From NCBI RefSeq assembly GCF_000217955.3, contig NZ_AFOY02000007.1:124001-188000 (forward strand): a DNA stretch of 64,000 bases. Direction: 5' to 3'. The notes beneath the pieces were generated by a model. The model was not told the origin of the DNA, did no database searches, and saw only the letters and a program-made list of their open reading frames with translations. Shown piece by piece: positions 1-8,707 of this stretch. Position numbers and translations under genes: made by a program. Origin of the DNA: Pseudomonas fluorescens HK44. GTDB taxonomy: Bacteria; Pseudomonadota; Gammaproteobacteria; Pseudomonadales; Pseudomonadaceae. Numbering within the stretch: position 1 is the stretch's first letter; every line of letters starts with the position of its first letter.

Positions 1-960
1 CACGCCGGTCATTTGCACCAGACCGATGTTCTGGGCAAACGAGGAATGGGTGAACGTGTTGAAGAACCCGGCGAAGAACGACGCGCCGGCATCACACAGC
101 AAACCGCGGCGGAGCATCCGTGGGCAGACTTCCTGGCCGGTAATCTTACCCAGGGCGAGGAACATTCCGGTGGACTCGACGAAAATGATTACCACCACCA
201 GGCACATTGAAAGGATCGGCGCGAGATGAAATTGCGGCATGCCGAAATGCAGCGGGGTGACGATTTGCACCCACGGCGCCTGCGCCATGCCGCTGAGATC
301 GACCATGCCGATCAGGCCGCAGAGGATGTAACCCAGGCCCATGCCGATCAGCACCGAAATGTTCACCCAGAAACCGCGCATGAAGCGGTGGATCAGCAAG
401 ATGGTGCCCAGCACCAGCGCGGCGATGGTCAGGTAGACGGGGGAGCCGAACTGCGCGGCAGCGTTGCCGCCACCCGCCCAGTTCACGGCCACGGGGAACA
501 GCGACAAACCGATTGAGGTGATGACCGTGCCGGTCACCAGCGGCGGGAAGAAACGCACCACCTTGGACATGAACGGCGCGATGAGCATGCCAAAGAACCC
601 GGCGGCGATAGTTGCGCCGAAGATCCCTTGCAGGCCAATGCCAGGCATGCCGGCCATGGCCACCATGCTGCCGACCGCCGCGAAACTGGCGCCCATCATC
701 ACCGGCATACGAATGCCCATGGGGCCGATGCCCAGTGATTGCACGACGGTTGCAATGCCGGCGACCAGCAGGTCGGCGTTGATCAGAAAGGCGATTTCTT
801 CACGACTCAGGCCAGCGGCCTGTCCGATGATCAGCGGCACCGCGATGGCTCCGCCGTACATCAGCAGAACGTGTTGCAGACCGACCAGAATCAGTTGCAA
901 CAGCGGCAGTCGTTGAATCGCGGGTGCGTCGGGGATGCGTGCTTCGGATGACACGGACAT
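1..960 (-). CDS. NCS2 urate/xanthine-type permease (3' end beyond window)
   Basis: Inner-membrane nucleobase:cation symporter of the NCS2/NAT family; 320 residues are visible from an ATG at 960, and the gene runs off the left edge. A polar N-terminus of about 18 residues leads into a first membrane segment holding the family Gln-His pair (residues 29-30) followed by a YGGAIAVPL stretch. An ESTGMF motif lies near residue 260, and the visible part ends inside the NAT signature QNxGxxxxTG, whose leading Gln is typical of xanthine/urate rather than uracil carriers. It is the last visible gene of the leftward urate operon, downstream of puuD, so urate or xanthine uptake is the likely role. The substrate is inferred from context; family membership is clear. 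Confidence 0.9.
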   Translation of the reverse strand, partial: MSVSSEARIPDAPAIQRLPLLQLILVGLQHVLLMYGGAIAVPLIIGQAAGLSREEIAFLINADLLVAGIATVVQSLGIGPMGIRMPVMMGASFAAVGSMVAMAGMPGIGLQGIFGATIAAGFFGMLIAPFMSKVVRFFPPLVTGTVITSIGLSLFPVAVNWAGGGNAAAQFGSPVYLTIAALVLGTILLIHRFMRGFWVNISVLIGMGLGYILCGLIGMVDLSGMAQAPWVQIVTPLHFGMPQFHLAPILSMCLVVVIIFVESTGMFLALGKITGQEVCPRMLRRGLLCDAGASFFAGFFNTFTHSSFAQNIGLVQMTGV

Positions 961-1011
961 GCAACACCTCGGATCTTTTTTATTCTTGTGATTTTGTGCA
1001 TCAGGTGGACC

Positions 1012-1117
1012 TGTGGCGAGGGAGCTTGCTCCCGCTGGGTCGCGTAGCGGCCCCGCTTTTCTCCAGGAAGAAAGGGGACTGCTGCGCAGTCCAGCGGGAG
1101 CAAGCTCCCTCGCCACA
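1012..1117. repeat. Long-hairpin repeat (TGTGGCGAGG family)
   Basis: Two perfectly complementary arms of about 27 bases (1012-1038 and 1091-1117) bracket an imperfect central palindrome. Other members of this family lie at 17397-17516, 42569-42716 and 53314-53451. It sits between puuD and the permease inside the operon, so it may form a stable mRNA hairpin there. Confidence 0.85.
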
Positions 1118-1148
1118 AAAGCCCGTTTGTCACAGGCTTTTGTATTGC

Positions 1149-2456
1149 TTAATTGGTCCGGGCTCCCTGGTTGATCCAGGCGCCGATCAGGTCGCGTTCC
1201 TGCTGGGTCATCTGTGTGATGTTGCCCAACGGCATGATCTGGCTGGCGACGGCCTGGGCCTGAATCCGCGGGGCCAATTGCTGGATCTGTTGCGGGGTAT
1301 CGAACATCACGCCGGCCGGTGCCGTGCTGAACAGCGGGCTGGTCGGTTTGGCCGAATGGCAGACCGCACAACGTTCCTGAATCACGCTGTGTACCTTGCT
1401 GAAGTCCGGACCGCTTGCTGTCGAAGCTTGCGCGGGTGCAGCAGCAGCGACCGGGGCAACTGGTGCTGCTTCAGCGGGTTTGGCTCCGCCGCCGAGGGCG
1501 GTTTCCGGCAGCGGCTGGTACTCGATCTTCGCCGGTGCCTTGGCCACTTCCGGGGTGTTCATCGGCGCTGGGCCGGTGACGTAGGCCAGGCAGATCATGC
1601 CCACTGCCGCGACGGGCAGGGTCCAGGCGAACTTGTGGCTTTCGTGGCGGGTGTTGAAGTAATGACGCACCAACACCGCGAGTACCGCGATCCCGGCCAG
1701 GATCAACCAGTTGTACTGGCTGCCGTAAGTGCTCGGGAAGTGGTTGCTGATCATGATGAACAGCACCGGCAAGGTGAAGTAGTTGTTGTGCCGTGAACGC
1801 AGCAAGCCCTTGGCTGGCAGTGCCGGATCCGGCGTGCGGTTCTCGGCGATGGCCGCGACCAGTGCCCGTTGGGCCGGCATGATGATACGGAACACGTTAC
1901 CGACCATGATGGTGCCGATCATGGCGCCGACGTGCAGGTACGCGCCGCGGCCGCTGAACACTTTGCTGAAGCCGTAAGCGGCGCCAATGATCAGCACGAA
2001 CAGGATTCCACCCAGCAGGGCGGGGCGTTTGCCCAGGGCCGAGTCACACAGGAAGGAGTAGATGAACCAGCCGATGAACAACGAGCCAAGACCGATGGCC
2101 ACGCCTTCAGGTCCGCTCAGGCTGCTGCCTGGTGCCAGCAGGTACAGCGTCGGGTTGGAGTAGAACACCACGCACAGCAGCGCGATCCCCGACATCCAGG
2201 TGAAGTAGGCTTCCCATTTGAACCAGTGCAGGTTGTCCGGCATGGTCGGTGGGGCCAGTTTGTATTTCTCCAGGTGGTAGATCCCGCCACCGTGAATCGC
2301 CCAGAGATCGCCGGCCAGGCCGTTTTTCGGGTTGACCCGATTGAGGTTGTTTTCCAGCCAGACAAAGTAGAACGACGCGCCGATCCAGGCCACGCCAGTA
2401 ATCATGTGAACCCAGCGCACGCTCAGGTTCAGCCATTCCAACAGATGTGCTTCCAC
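1149..2456 (-). CDS. puuD: Membrane cytochrome c urate oxidase PuuD
   Basis: Oxidises urate to 5-hydroxyisourate, passing electrons to the respiratory chain rather than making hydrogen peroxide. The 435-residue protein has an N-terminal integral-membrane part (residues about 1-310, several hydrophobic helices, many His such as WVHM and AIHGG). A Pro/Ala-rich linker (about 320-350) follows, then a C-terminal cytochrome c domain with the haem motif CAVCH at 363-367 and a probable Met axial ligand at 408 (MPLGN). Length and order match the PuuD family described for bacteria lacking soluble uricase. It lies between allA and the NCS2 permease in the leftward operon. The start is the only Met preceding the first membrane helix. 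Confidence 0.93.
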   Translation of the reverse strand: MEAHLLEWLNLSVRWVHMITGVAWIGASFYFVWLENNLNRVNPKNGLAGDLWAIHGGGIYHLEKYKLAPPTMPDNLHWFKWEAYFTWMSGIALLCVVFYSNPTLYLLAPGSSLSGPEGVAIGLGSLFIGWFIYSFLCDSALGKRPALLGGILFVLIIGAAYGFSKVFSGRGAYLHVGAMIGTIMVGNVFRIIMPAQRALVAAIAENRTPDPALPAKGLLRSRHNNYFTLPVLFIMISNHFPSTYGSQYNWLILAGIAVLAVLVRHYFNTRHESHKFAWTLPVAAVGMICLAYVTGPAPMNTPEVAKAPAKIEYQPLPETALGGGAKPAEAAPVAPVAAAAPAQASTASGPDFSKVHSVIQERCAVCHSAKPTSPLFSTAPAGVMFDTPQQIQQLAPRIQAQAVASQIMPLGNITQMTQQERDLIGAWINQGARTN

Positions 2457-2507
2457 AGTCTTTACCTCTCGCCTGTCACTCTTGTTGTCGAGTGATCAGA
2501 CCTTCTC

Positions 2508-3011
2508 TTATTGGTGGGGGGCGAGGATCAAACGCTCATCCTCTTTGAAAAAATGCTCATCGCAGTTATTGCCTGTGCCACTGCGATCAACCACCAGGAA
2601 GTCATCCCGCTTTTCGATCGTCAGCACCGGATGGTGCCAAACGCCGCGATGGTAATTAATGCCCTGCCTGCCGTTGGTGACGAAGGCGCGGACCAAGCCT
2701 GATACAGGTTCATCGCCAAGTGGCGCGACCACGATCAGAAAGGGGTTGCCGAGCAGCGGAATGAAAGCCTGGCTGCCCAGCGGATGGCGCTCCAGCATGC
2801 AGACGGTCAGCGGCATGTCCTGCGCGTCGGCGCGGAAGATGCTGATGATCGCCTTGTCTTCTGGCGTGGCGGTTTCCACCGTCGCCAGTTTGTGAAAGCG
2901 CATGGTCGAACCGTTGTTGATCATGAAGTGATCGCTGCCATCGGTTTCGATCACGTCACCGAAAGGGGCGAAGGCTTCTTTGGTCAGCGGTTCAATCGTC
3001 AATGTGCGCAT
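2508..3011 (-). CDS. allA: Ureidoglycolate lyase
   Basis: Cupin-fold enzyme that splits ureidoglycolate into glyoxylate and urea, the last step of the pathway encoded here. The 167-residue length is normal for AllA. The N-terminus IEPLTKEAFAPFGDVIE and the NYHRGVWHHP segment (about residues 118-127) are family hallmarks. It lies 52 bases upstream of puuD and downstream of alc on the same strand. A REP pair separates it from alc, which could stabilise the upstream mRNA or reduce read-through. Confidence 0.92.
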   Translation of the reverse strand: MRTLTIEPLTKEAFAPFGDVIETDGSDHFMINNGSTMRFHKLATVETATPEDKAIISIFRADAQDMPLTVCMLERHPLGSQAFIPLLGNPFLIVVAPLGDEPVSGLVRAFVTNGRQGINYHRGVWHHPVLTIEKRDDFLVVDRSGTGNNCDEHFFKEDERLILAPHQ

Positions 3012-3055
3012 GCTGGTCTTCTTACCTTGAATTCGTTGTTGTCTGTTCTATTGCT

Positions 3056-3119
3056 ATCGCGAGCAGGCTCGCTCCCACATTCGATCGCGTTCCCCTGTGG
3101 GAGCGAGCCTGCTCGCGAT
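3056..3119. repeat. REP inverted pair
   Basis: Two copies of the 24-base fluorescens-type REP (core GAGCAGGCTCGCTCCCACA) face each other at 3056-3079 and 3096-3119 with a 16-base spacer. The pair lies within the purine operon between alc and allA. Confidence 0.9.
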
Positions 3120-3131
3120 TGGCTTCACCGC

Positions 3132-4127
3132 TTACTTCGCGACCTTGCCCAGTACACGCAGGCGGCTCACGCCACCGTCCGGGAACACATTCAGGCGGAT
3201 GTGGGTGATCGGGCCCAGGGCCTTGATCTGCTCGGCGAAGGTATGTTCGGCGTGCATTTCCAGTTTCTGCGCCGGCAGCAGTTCGCGCCAGAACAGCGAT
3301 TGGGTTTCGATCTGGCTGTCGGTGCCGCCCTTGACGAACGCGCCCTGGATCGAGCAGGTGTCCGGGTAGTTACCCTTGAAGTGCAGGGTGTCGACGATGA
3401 CTTTCTCGACTTCACCAGCATGGCCCAGCGCGACGATGACCCAGTCGTTACCCGGCGTGCGACGGCGCGCGGTTTCCCAGCCGTCGCCCATGTTGATGCC
3501 ACGGCCAGGGTTGAGGATGTTGCTCATGCGGCCGAAGTGTTCGTCGGAGCAGGCCAGGGCGCGACCGCCGTTCAGGGCTGCGGCCAGGTCAATTTGTTCG
3601 TTGTCGCCAACCGCCGACCAGTCGCGGTACGGAATGCCGTACACGCGCAGACGGGCGACACCGCCGTCCGGGTAGATGTTGAAACGCAGGTGGCTGAAGG
3701 CCTGGTCGTTGTTGATTTCGTGGTAGTGGTGGCTGTTGCCTTGCAGTTCGACGGCCGACAGCACTTCAACCCACTGGGTGGTTTCAGTCGGCTCGCCGGA
3801 GGCCACGAAGCAGGCTTCCAGGGAGGCAGACGGCGGGAAGTTGCCGGTGAAGAATGAGGTGTCGATGTCCACGCCCTTGATCGAGCCCGGCACGCCGAGG
3901 CGGATCACAGCGCTGTCGTAGCCTTCGAAGCGCTTGCGGCGCGACTCCCAGCCATCCATCCACTTGCCGTTGTCATCGAACACGCCTTCTTTCCACACCG
4001 CCGGGGTCGGCTGGAACAGGCGGTTGGCATCAGCGAACCAGTCATCGGTGACCGAGATGATTTTGGTGCCCAGGCGGGCGTCGGCCAGGTTGACGAACTT
4101 CTCGAAAGGTACGGCGTAAGCTTTCAT
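3132..4127 (-). CDS. alc: Allantoicase
   Basis: Hydrolyses allantoate to ureidoglycolate and urea. The 331-residue protein shows the duplicated allantoicase module. Each half contains a GWE-(S/T)-R-R-type segment followed by hydrophobic strands and a TxxFxGN(F/Y)P motif; compare [17 protein letters not shown] with [18 protein letters not shown]. Length is typical. It is third in the leftward operon, after puuE and uraD, and precedes allA. Supplying urea and ureidoglycolate in this order fits the downstream AllA. Confidence 0.93.
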   Translation of the reverse strand: MKAYAVPFEKFVNLADARLGTKIISVTDDWFADANRLFQPTPAVWKEGVFDDNGKWMDGWESRRKRFEGYDSAVIRLGVPGSIKGVDIDTSFFTGNFPPSASLEACFVASGEPTETTQWVEVLSAVELQGNSHHYHEINNDQAFSHLRFNIYPDGGVARLRVYGIPYRDWSAVGDNEQIDLAAALNGGRALACSDEHFGRMSNILNPGRGINMGDGWETARRRTPGNDWVIVALGHAGEVEKVIVDTLHFKGNYPDTCSIQGAFVKGGTDSQIETQSLFWRELLPAQKLEMHAEHTFAEQIKALGPITHIRLNVFPDGGVSRLRVLGKVAK

Positions 4128-4217
4128 TCTTCTTGTCTGCCTTTAATTAAAGTGGCTTGGGATGCTTGCAGGGCCCCGGGGCGTTTTTCACGCTCATTCA
4201 CACTCGGGCCAGGTTCG

Positions 4218-4733
4218 CTAAAGAGTCAGTAATCGGAACAGGGCGATCTTGTTGATCTGCGCCAGCGCGCATTTGAATTCGGTGTCTGCCGAGTTGTGAA
4301 TGCGCGTTTCGAACGCGGCGAGGATCTGATGCCGGTTGCTGCCTTTTACCGCCATGATGAAGGGAAACTTGAACTTGGCTTTGTAGGCGTCGTTCAACTC
4401 GGTGAAGCGCTGGAACTCATCGCTCGTGCATTGGTGAATGCCGGCGCCAGCTTGCTCGTTGGTACTGGCTTCGGTCAGTTGGCCCTGGACGGCGGCTTTA
4501 CCGGCCAGGTCCGGGTGAGCGTTGATCAAGGCCAGCTGGCTGGCGTGATCGGCACAGAGCAGGATATCGCTCATGCGCTGGTGCAGGGTTTCGATCTCGT
4601 CGACCGCCGCGTCCTGGCCCAGGTCGAAGGCTTTTTCGGCGACCCATGGCGAATGTTCGTAGATGTCGGCGAAGGCGTTGACGAAGGCATCGCGGCTCAA
4701 GGTCGATGGCTTCAAGGTCTGGAAGGCAGTCAT
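4218..4733 (-). CDS. uraD: OHCU decarboxylase
   Basis: Converts 2-oxo-4-hydroxy-4-carboxy-5-ureidoimidazoline to (S)-allantoin, following UraH. The 171-residue protein carries the active-site segment NAHPDLAGK with the proposed catalytic His at 73, an STNEQ loop and the FKFPFIMAVKG strand typical of the family. Its start codon overlaps the stop of puuE by four bases (ATGA), so the two are probably translationally coupled. Confidence 0.94.
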   Translation of the reverse strand: MTAFQTLKPSTLSRDAFVNAFADIYEHSPWVAEKAFDLGQDAAVDEIETLHQRMSDILLCADHASQLALINAHPDLAGKAAVQGQLTEASTNEQAGAGIHQCTSDEFQRFTELNDAYKAKFKFPFIMAVKGSNRHQILAAFETRIHNSADTEFKCALAQINKIALFRLLTL

Positions 4734-5656
4734 TTCGAAGCCCCTTGATATGGGTGGGTTTCGTGCCAGTGGCGGGCGATGTCGACCCGGCGGCTGAACC
4801 AGACCTGCTCATGGCTTTTTGCGTATTCGATAAACCGCTTGAGCGCGGCCAGGCGGGCAGGGCGACCGATCAGGCGGCAGTGCAAACCGATGGAGAGCAT
4901 TTTGGGCGATTCGGCACCTTCGGCGTAAAGCACGTCGAACGCGTCCTTGAGGTACTGGTAGAAATCGTCGCCCTTGTTGAAACCCTGAACCTGGGTGAAG
5001 CGCATGTCGTTGGTGTCCAGGGTGTACGGGATCACCAGGTGCGGTTTGCCGGTCGGGTTATTCGGTTCCCAGTACGGCAGATCATCGTCGTAGGTGTCGC
5101 AGTCGTACAGGAAGCCGCCTTCTTCCATCACCAGCCGGCGGGTGTTCGGCCCGGTACGGCCGGTGTACCAGCCCAGTGGGCGCTCGCCGCTGATTTCAGT
5201 GAGGATGCGGATCGCTTCGAGCATGTGCTCGCGCTCTTGCGCTTCGTCCATGTACTGGTAATCGATCCAGCGATAGCCATGGCTGCAAATCTCGTGACCG
5301 GCTTGAACCATGGCGCGGATCACGTCCGGGTGGCGCTGGGCGGCCATGGCCACGGCGAAGATGGTCAGCGGGATGTCGAATTCCTTGAACAGCTTGAGGA
5401 TCCGCCAGACGCCGGCACGGCTGCCATACTCGTACAGCGACTCCATGCTCATGTTGCGCTCGCCTTGCAGCGGCTGCGCCGAGACCATTTCCGAGAGGAA
5501 GGCTTCCGACTCTTTATCGCCGTGCAGGATGTTGCGCTCGCCGCCTTCCTCGTAATTGAGCACGAAGGACAAGGCGATGCGGGCATTGCCCGGCCAGTGT
5601 GGGTGGGGAGGGTTACTGCCGTAACCGATCAGGTCGCGTGGGTAGTCAGCGCTCAC
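4730..5656 (-). CDS. puuE: Allantoinase, polysaccharide-deacetylase fold
   Basis: Hydrolyses (S)-allantoin to allantoate. The 308-residue protein is of the metal-independent PuuE type (NodB/polysaccharide-deacetylase fold) first described in P. fluorescens, not the amidohydrolase AllB. Visible hallmarks are the N-terminal YPRDLIGYGSNPPHPHWPG, the EICSHGYRWIDYQ segment and the GWYTGRTGPNTRRLV stretch. It is the first gene of the leftward operon and overlaps uraD by four bases. The 435-base divergent region upstream holds two TTGTNTACAA palindromes that are candidates for its control. Confidence 0.95.
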   Translation of the reverse strand: MSADYPRDLIGYGSNPPHPHWPGNARIALSFVLNYEEGGERNILHGDKESEAFLSEMVSAQPLQGERNMSMESLYEYGSRAGVWRILKLFKEFDIPLTIFAVAMAAQRHPDVIRAMVQAGHEICSHGYRWIDYQYMDEAQEREHMLEAIRILTEISGERPLGWYTGRTGPNTRRLVMEEGGFLYDCDTYDDDLPYWEPNNPTGKPHLVIPYTLDTNDMRFTQVQGFNKGDDFYQYLKDAFDVLYAEGAESPKMLSIGLHCRLIGRPARLAALKRFIEYAKSHEQVWFSRRVDIARHWHETHPYQGASK

Positions 5657-5753
5657 TGCAGTCTTCCTTCTTATTCGGGTTGCTTATTCGCGATAAGGGG
5701 TGTGTGGCGGCCTGAAGGTGAGGTGACAGGCTGGCGTCACAGCGATGGGCTGA

Positions 5754-5763
5754 TTGTATACAA
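5754..5763. promoter_or_regulatory. Candidate operator TTGTATACAA (puuE side)
   Basis: A perfect 10-base palindrome about 98 bases upstream of the puuE start. The same ten bases recur at 10187-10196 upstream of the second purine permease, and a one-base variant lies at 5949-5958. Short palindromes of this shape are common for FadR-type GntR regulators; the actual regulator is not in the window. Confidence 0.5.
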
Positions 5764-5948
5764 CTTTATATTCACTTTGTAAGCCTGATTTTTTGCATTT
5801 TTCATCAACTGTCATCTTTTCAGGGTGTAGCAAGAAACCTGCCTAAGTGGTCAGCTAATAGATGGAAGGTCCTCTGATCTTATGGTTCAGCGTCAGATTT
5901 GCCGAGAAACCATGGATGGCGGGGGTGACGGTAAAAATGTCGTTTTTA

Positions 5949-5958
5949 TTGTGTACAA
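5949..5958. promoter_or_regulatory. Candidate operator TTGTGTACAA (uraH side)
   Basis: Differs by one base from the perfect palindrome at 5754-5763 and lies about 134 bases upstream of uraH in the same AT-rich control region. With the first site it could allow one regulator to act on both divergent promoters. Confidence 0.45.
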
Positions 5959-6091
5959 TTTTTTTGAAAAGTGTCTTAATCAGTCGCTCGCCGCCGCTTT
6001 TCGTGCTCCGAAAAGGTGCGGTCTCCTTTTTAACTGACTCCGGGAGGCGCGAGGCCTGACTGCTGCAAACGCAGGCAGGCGCGCAGAATCA

Positions 6092-6445
6092 ATGGGACGT
6101 TTGACTACACACGTTTTGGACGCAGCACACGGTTGCCCGGGCAGCTCGATCAAGGTCGAGTTGTACCGCGTTGAGGGTTCGCAGCTGGAATTGGTCGCCA
6201 GTGCACTGACCAACAGCGACGGTCGTTGCGACGTACCCTTGTTGCAAGGCGATGACTACCGTTCCGGGGTTTATCAGCTGCAGTTTCATGCCGGCGATTA
6301 CTACCGCGCGCGCGGTGTACAGCTGCCGGAGCCGGCCTTTCTGGATGTGGTGGTGCTGCGCTTCGGCATCTCGGCAGAGCAGGATCACTACCATGTGCCA
6401 TTGTTGATTTCGCCCTACAGCTATTCGACCTACAGAGGAAGCTAG
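6092..6445 (+). CDS. uraH: 5-hydroxyisourate hydrolase
   Basis: Transthyretin-like enzyme that hydrolyses 5-hydroxyisourate, the product of PuuD, to OHCU. The 117-residue length is typical of the cytoplasmic form. It begins MGRLTTHVLD with the active-site His at 7 and ends in the diagnostic C-terminal tetrapeptide YRGS (114-117). No signal peptide is present. It is transcribed away from the puuE operon and is followed by a clear terminator. Confidence 0.96.
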   Translation: MGRLTTHVLDAAHGCPGSSIKVELYRVEGSQLELVASALTNSDGRCDVPLLQGDDYRSGVYQLQFHAGDYYRARGVQLPEPAFLDVVVLRFGISAEQDHYHVPLLISPYSYSTYRGS

Positions 6446-6503
6446 GACTTTCCCCAGCTATCTTTCTCAGAAGCGACTGCGCATATAGCTTCTTTGGTCT
6501 TTC

Positions 6504-6530
6504 GCCCGCTCACACTGCGGGCTTTTTTTT
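6504..6530 (+). terminator. Rho-independent terminator after uraH
   Basis: A stem of GCCCGC with GCGGGC around a seven-base loop is followed by eight T residues. It lies 58 bases after the uraH stop. Confidence 0.9.
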
Positions 6531-6562
6531 GTCTTGAGAAATGTGATGTCTGGGATGACGCC

Positions 6563-6586
6563 ATCGCGAGCAGGCTCGCTCCCACA
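6563..6586. repeat. REP element left of IS copy 1
   Basis: A complete 24-base REP lies 22 bases left of the IS1111-type element. Its opposite-facing partner, degenerate at its far end, begins at 7967 immediately after the element. The transposon therefore sits between the two members of a REP pair. Confidence 0.85.
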
Positions 6587-6608
6587 GGTTTTGTGAACGC
6601 CACAATCC

Positions 6609-7966
6609 AATAATGAAATGGCTACCCCCGCCGCCCCCTGTGATCGCCCACTAAGCTTTCGCAGGGGGCTCATCGGAGACCGTTGCCATGAACAAAGTAG
6701 CTATTGCCGCCATCGATCTGGGAAAACACTCTTTCCATCTACACGCGCAAGATGATCGTGGTCATGAGTTTACCGCAAAAAGTTTACTCGTGCGGCGCTC
6801 ATGCAGCACCTGATGAATCTCGAACCCTGCACCGTTGTGATGGAAGCCTGCGGCGGAGCCCACTTCATGGCGCAGGAGGTCGCGAAGCTGGGACATACGC
6901 CCAAGCTCATTGCCCCGCATCTCGTACGCCCTTACGTGAAAAGCAACAAAAACGACTTCGCTGATGCCGAGCGATCTGCGAGGCGGCGACTCGTCCAACA
7001 ATGCGCTTTGTACACCCCAAAACCCAGGCTCAGCAGCTGCTGGCCATGCTCAACTCGACACGCGATTCGTTCATCAAAGAGCGCACCGCGACCGTCAATC
7101 GGATTCACGCAGCGCTTTTGGAGGTCGGCGTCAGTCTGGCCACAGGCTTCAAGCCCATCAAAGAACTGCCCGCTCGGCTTGAAGCGAGTTCAATTCCTGT
7201 GCCCATCAAAAAACTTCTGACGAGGTTGCAGGAGCACTTCACCTATCTGGATGGGCAGATCAAGACGCTGGACAAGGAAGTGGAATGCCAGGCCGCCGAA
7301 GATGATCTGGCGGCTCGTTTGATGACCATGCCCTGCGTAGGCCCGATCACCTCCAGCGTCCTGGCTGCCGAATTGGGCGATGGCAAGCAGTTCAAATGCG
7401 GCCGAGGCTATTCGGCCTCAATCGGGCTGATACCCAAACCAGCATTCTACGGGCGGCAAGACCGTCCTGCTGGGCATCAGCAAGCGAGGTGATCGCAACC
7501 AGCGGCGCCTGCTTGTCCAATGTGCCCGTGTTTACCTGATGCAACTGGACCGACAGAAAGGCTGGCTGGCGGACTGGGTCCGGCAGCTATTGGCCCACCA
7601 TCACTCCAACCATGTGGTCTGCGCGCTGGCCAACAAGCTGGCGAGGATCGCCTGGCGATGCGGCCCACACCACACCCGAATTCGATGCAGGGCCAGCCGC
7701 GATGAACGCCTGACCCTTGCTGTCACCCGAGCACCCACCCACCTGTTTGCGGATTGCTGGATAACTGATGACGTTGAACGGCCAACCGCGCCTGACGACA
7801 ACCCTGAAGCTCCCACACGGCTGAAAGGCGTTCGAATAATTAGGATCGTCGGGCATCGATTCTATCGAGGCGCTGGGGTGCCACCCCACACAGACGCCGG
7901 ATAGATGAAAAGCAAGCCAAACACGCATCCAAAAACAGTATTGCAGAAAAGGGGTGTAACCATAGA
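6609..7966 (+). mobile_element. IS1111-type (IS110 family) insertion sequence, copy 1
   Basis: About 1358 bases. The ends were set by alignment with the other three copies. The left end starts AATAATGAAAT followed by a subterminal repeat GGCTACCCCC. The right end shows the matching inverted repeat (GGGGTGTAACC here, GGGGGTAACC in the intact copies) then ATAGA. Inset inverted repeats and no target duplication are typical of the IS1111 group. The right end abuts a REP. The 3' noncoding part (7714-7966) contains GCTCCCACA at 7809-7817, complementary to the REP edge. Several single-base indels relative to the copies at 38.7 and 49.9 kb make it look inactive or imperfectly sequenced. Confidence 0.85.
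6688..7713 (+). pseudogene. IS1111-type transposase, frameshifted (copy 1)
   Basis: Corresponds to the 341-residue transposase intact in the copies at 38935-39960 and 50116-51141. It starts MNKVAIAAIDLGKHSFHLH. A base is missing near 6772 (GAGTTTACC instead of GAGCTTTACC), another near 6968 (GCCGAGCGATC instead of GCCGAGGCGATC), and one is added near 7440 (AAACCAGC instead of AAACAGC). More indels occur near 7655-7680. The first and third lesions are shared with the copy at 57.6 kb. It is not expected to give a full transposase as written. Confidence 0.85.
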
Positions 7967-8008
7967 TGTGGGAGCGAGCTGGCTCCGGGCGGCGTTCCGA
8001 CGATGCTT

Positions 8009-8635
8009 TTAACGGCTCAACAACGATGCAGCCCCGGCGCCACTGAACAACCCGGCACTGATCCGGTTGAACCAGCTCTGGCCCTTGCCGCTGCGCAGGT
8101 ACCGCGCTGCACCATGAGCACCGAGGCCGTAAGCCACCTTGCAGCACAGATCCAGCACGGTCCAGGTGGCGATCATGATCAGCAATTGCGGCAGAAAGGG
8201 CTGCTGTGCGCTCAAGAACTGCGGCAGGAAGGCGGCGAAGAACAGAATGTCTTTCGGGTTGCTGGCGCCCAATACAAACGCGCGCCCGAACAGCGCACGA
8301 AAGCGAGGTGCCGGCGCGGCCTGGGGCACTTCAGCGCCTGCCGATGGCTGACGCGATTGCTGCCAGCTTTGCCAGGCGAGGTAGAACAGGTACAGCGCGC
8401 CGACAATCTTCAGCGCGCTGAAGAGTTGCTCCGAAGCCAGCAGCAGGGCGCCCAGACCCAATGCCGAAGCACTGAGCAAGCAGATCGAGGCAATCACCCC
8501 GCCGAGAAACGCCGGGTAAGAACGGCGCAGACCGTAATTCAGACTGTTGCTGATCATCAGCAACGACAGTGGCCCCGGGATCAGGATCACCACCAGTGCA
8601 GCGCCGCTGAACAGCAGCCAGGTTTCCAGACTCAT
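8009..8635 (-). CDS. LysE-family amino-acid exporter
   Basis: A 208-residue inner-membrane protein with about six hydrophobic helices and the LysE/RhtB N-terminal signature ILIPGP(L)SLLMISNSLNYGLR. A charged loop of about 25 residues (QQSRQPSAGAEVPQAAPAP) lies after the third helix, followed by ASNPKDILFFAAFLPQF. The start was chosen at 8635, ten codons inside the longest frame, because a strong AGGGAGGAAA ribosome site precedes it. It ends 42 bases from the IS copy 1 right end, so the insertion left the gene intact. The substrate is unknown. Confidence 0.85.
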   Translation of the reverse strand: MSLETWLLFSGAALVVILIPGPLSLLMISNSLNYGLRRSYPAFLGGVIASICLLSASALGLGALLLASEQLFSALKIVGALYLFYLAWQSWQQSRQPSAGAEVPQAAPAPRFRALFGRAFVLGASNPKDILFFAAFLPQFLSAQQPFLPQLLIMIATWTVLDLCCKVAYGLGAHGAARYLRSGKGQSWFNRISAGLFSGAGAASLLSR

Positions 8636-8707
8636 CACTTTCCTCCCTATGTGCAAAAGCCCCACCCGACGGGGTGAGGCTGGTTTGAAACGCGTACTGC
8701 GTAACGC

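Larger units (their letters stand above)
5657..6091. other. Divergent puuE/uraH control region
   Basis: A 435-base noncoding region, clearly more AT-rich than its neighbours in the 5750-5970 part. It separates the leftward puuE operon from rightward uraH. It contains palindromes at 5754-5763 and 5949-5958 and a small 7-base-stem hairpin at 5997-6015. No convincing ORF was seen. Confidence 0.7.

Noticed and set aside
6688..7713. Programmed frameshifting in the transposase of IS copies 1 and 4
   Set aside because: The intact copies encode the protein in one frame, the two lesions are over 650 bases apart, and there is no slippery sequence with a following structure; mutation or sequence error explains them better.
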